This document shows, in pieces, positions 63,369 to 64,000 of a stretch of 64,000 nt of DNA; the stretch's first letter is position 1, and each line of letters opens with the position of its first letter. The stretch covers positions 1 through 64,000 of the forward strand of contig NZ_BAUJ01000005.1 of assembly GCF_000496695.1 (NCBI RefSeq), read 5' to 3'. Below the pieces are notes generated by a model. It saw only the letters and a list, made by a program, of their open reading frames with translations, ran no database searches and was not told the origin of the DNA. Both the position numbers and the translations under genes were made by a program. The stretch is from Vibrio halioticoli NBRC 102217. Lineage in GTDB: Bacteria > Pseudomonadota > Gammaproteobacteria > Enterobacterales > Vibrionaceae.

Positions 63369-64000
63369 TTAATTAAACGCTCTGGCTATTCGGCCTTTAG
63401 AGTTCAATAAGTAAGATCGCGTATATGCTGGGATAAATACCGATTCACCTTTGCGTAGCGTAATCATTTCACCCGACGTATGAGTGATAGAAACCTCACT
63501 ATCAATGGCAAATAAAATTTCGGCACTATTAACCTTTACAGTTTCGTTTTCAGCTTTAATAAAGCAATCAAATTTAAAATCGGGAACAGGGACGGGATAA
63601 CTTTGCTTATTACCTTCAAGTTTCGGAGTTAATAACAAGGTGTTTCTTGGCTTTTCTTCAAATAAGGTACAACGTGCAAGCTCTTGTATATCTATATTTT
63701 TAGGCGTTAAACCCGCACGAAGAACATTATCAGAATTAGCCATAATTTCTAATGCTGTCCCTTTTAAATAAGCATGTGGGGTTCTAGCGTCTAAATACAT
63801 AGCATCCCCAGGTTGTAGAGTAAGAACATTCAATATAAACGGAGCAAATAACCCAATATCTCCTGGATAGCTCTGAGATAACTCAATCACTAAAGCAGAA
63901 AGATCATCTTCTATCTCAGAGTGCTGTTGAACAGAACAATAGCTCATCAATGCTTCAATAGATTGGCGTTTAGCTTCACTTTCTAACGATAAGATACCGG
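63369..64000 (-). CDS. manA: Mannose-6-phosphate isomerase, C-terminal part (partial)
   Basis: The frame is open from the window edge (G-I-L-S-L) to TAA at 63369-63371, about 210 residues of the C-terminal portion of a type I phosphomannose isomerase (full length about 390). It interconverts fructose-6-phosphate and mannose-6-phosphate. Seen are DIGLFAPFILNVLTLQPGDA (part), the metal ligand His in TPHAYLKG and ANSDNVLRAGLTPK, an almost invariant block, then the C-terminal cupin with RKGESVFIPA. The Met at 63950 is internal. Five bases separate the stop from REP element 11. Confidence 0.95.
   Translation of the reverse strand, partial: GILSLESEAKRQSIEALMSYCSVQQHSEIEDDLSALVIELSQSYPGDIGLFAPFILNVLTLQPGDAMYLDARTPHAYLKGTALEIMANSDNVLRAGLTPKNIDIQELARCTLFEEKPRNTLLLTPKLEGNKQSYPVPVPDFKFDCFIKAENETVKVNSAEILFAIDSEVSITHTSGEMITLRKGESVFIPAYTRSYLLNSKGRIARAFN

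Noticed and set aside
1-64000. CRISPR array or cas genes
   Set aside because: The only short repeats are REP elements in irregular positions and both orientations; no regular spacer pattern and no cas-like gene.

Overview
The window is about 64 kb of a Vibrio-type (Vibrionaceae) chromosome. The evidence is the gene order rsxC-D-G-E-nth-gloA followed by rnt, grxD, sodB, adhE, ychE, asd and yejK/yejL/yejM; proteins that match their gammaproteobacterial families at exact catalytic positions; and Vibrio-style integron attC sites. No species can be named from the sequence alone.

Layout. (1) 1-18.4 kb is a conserved core: Rnf/Rsx electron transport, base-excision repair, methylglyoxal detoxification, RNase T, a Na+/H+ antiporter-family carrier, monothiol glutaredoxin, Fe-SOD, a degenerate SDR, AdhE with a candidate FNR site, a MarC-family protein, a voltage-gated-type K+ channel with a zinc ribbon, Asd and the yejKLM group. 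(2) 18.58-24.25 kb is a decayed integrative island in tRNA-Ser(UGA). About 385 bp (tRNA 3' end plus the 5' part of an integrase gene) occurs at both edges. Inside lie an integrase gene split by an AbiEii/AbiEi-type toxin-antitoxin pair, a fragment of a second recombinase, and two integron-like cassettes with attC sites, one with a frameshifted MltR-like gene. (3) 24.25-37 kb is accessory: LysR regulators (one intact, one broken by a nonsense codon, one reduced to a fragment), an FAD enzyme, a complete hipB-hipS-hipT module, small outer-membrane barrels, a pilin-like protein, a Dcu-type carrier and a TraF-like barrel. (4) 37.3-45.8 kb looks like one metabolic module: a TSUP carrier, a two-subunit molybdenum/iron-sulfur enzyme closely resembling pyrogallol-phloroglucinol transhydroxylase, a divergent GAF/sigma-54 activator with a matching -24/-12 promoter and a 13-bp inverted repeat, and a sodium:solute symporter followed by two tiny overlapping membrane-protein genes. 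(5) 46-52 kb is a TetR-controlled RND efflux operon with two adaptors and one pump. (6) 52-54.8 kb is a TMAO/biotin-sulfoxide reductase-type enzyme with a fused C-terminal cytochrome c domain. (7) 55.3-62 kb is an operon of a giant metzincin lipoprotein, a subtilisin/P-domain lipoprotein and a small exported protein. (8) 62.3-63.4 kb is a REP-associated tyrosine transposase (RAYT), then manA, cut by the window edge.

A 23-bp element (GGGGTCAGGTCTTG...TTTGCA) occurs at ten places from 25.9 to 63.4 kb. It flanks and overlaps the RAYT gene, including its stop codon, and I found none in the first 25 kb. It is the most pervasive non-genic structure here and appears to be the REP family of that transposase. 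The transhydroxylase-like module, with its N-terminal extension and partly lost iron-sulfur ligands, is the best candidate for new biochemistry.
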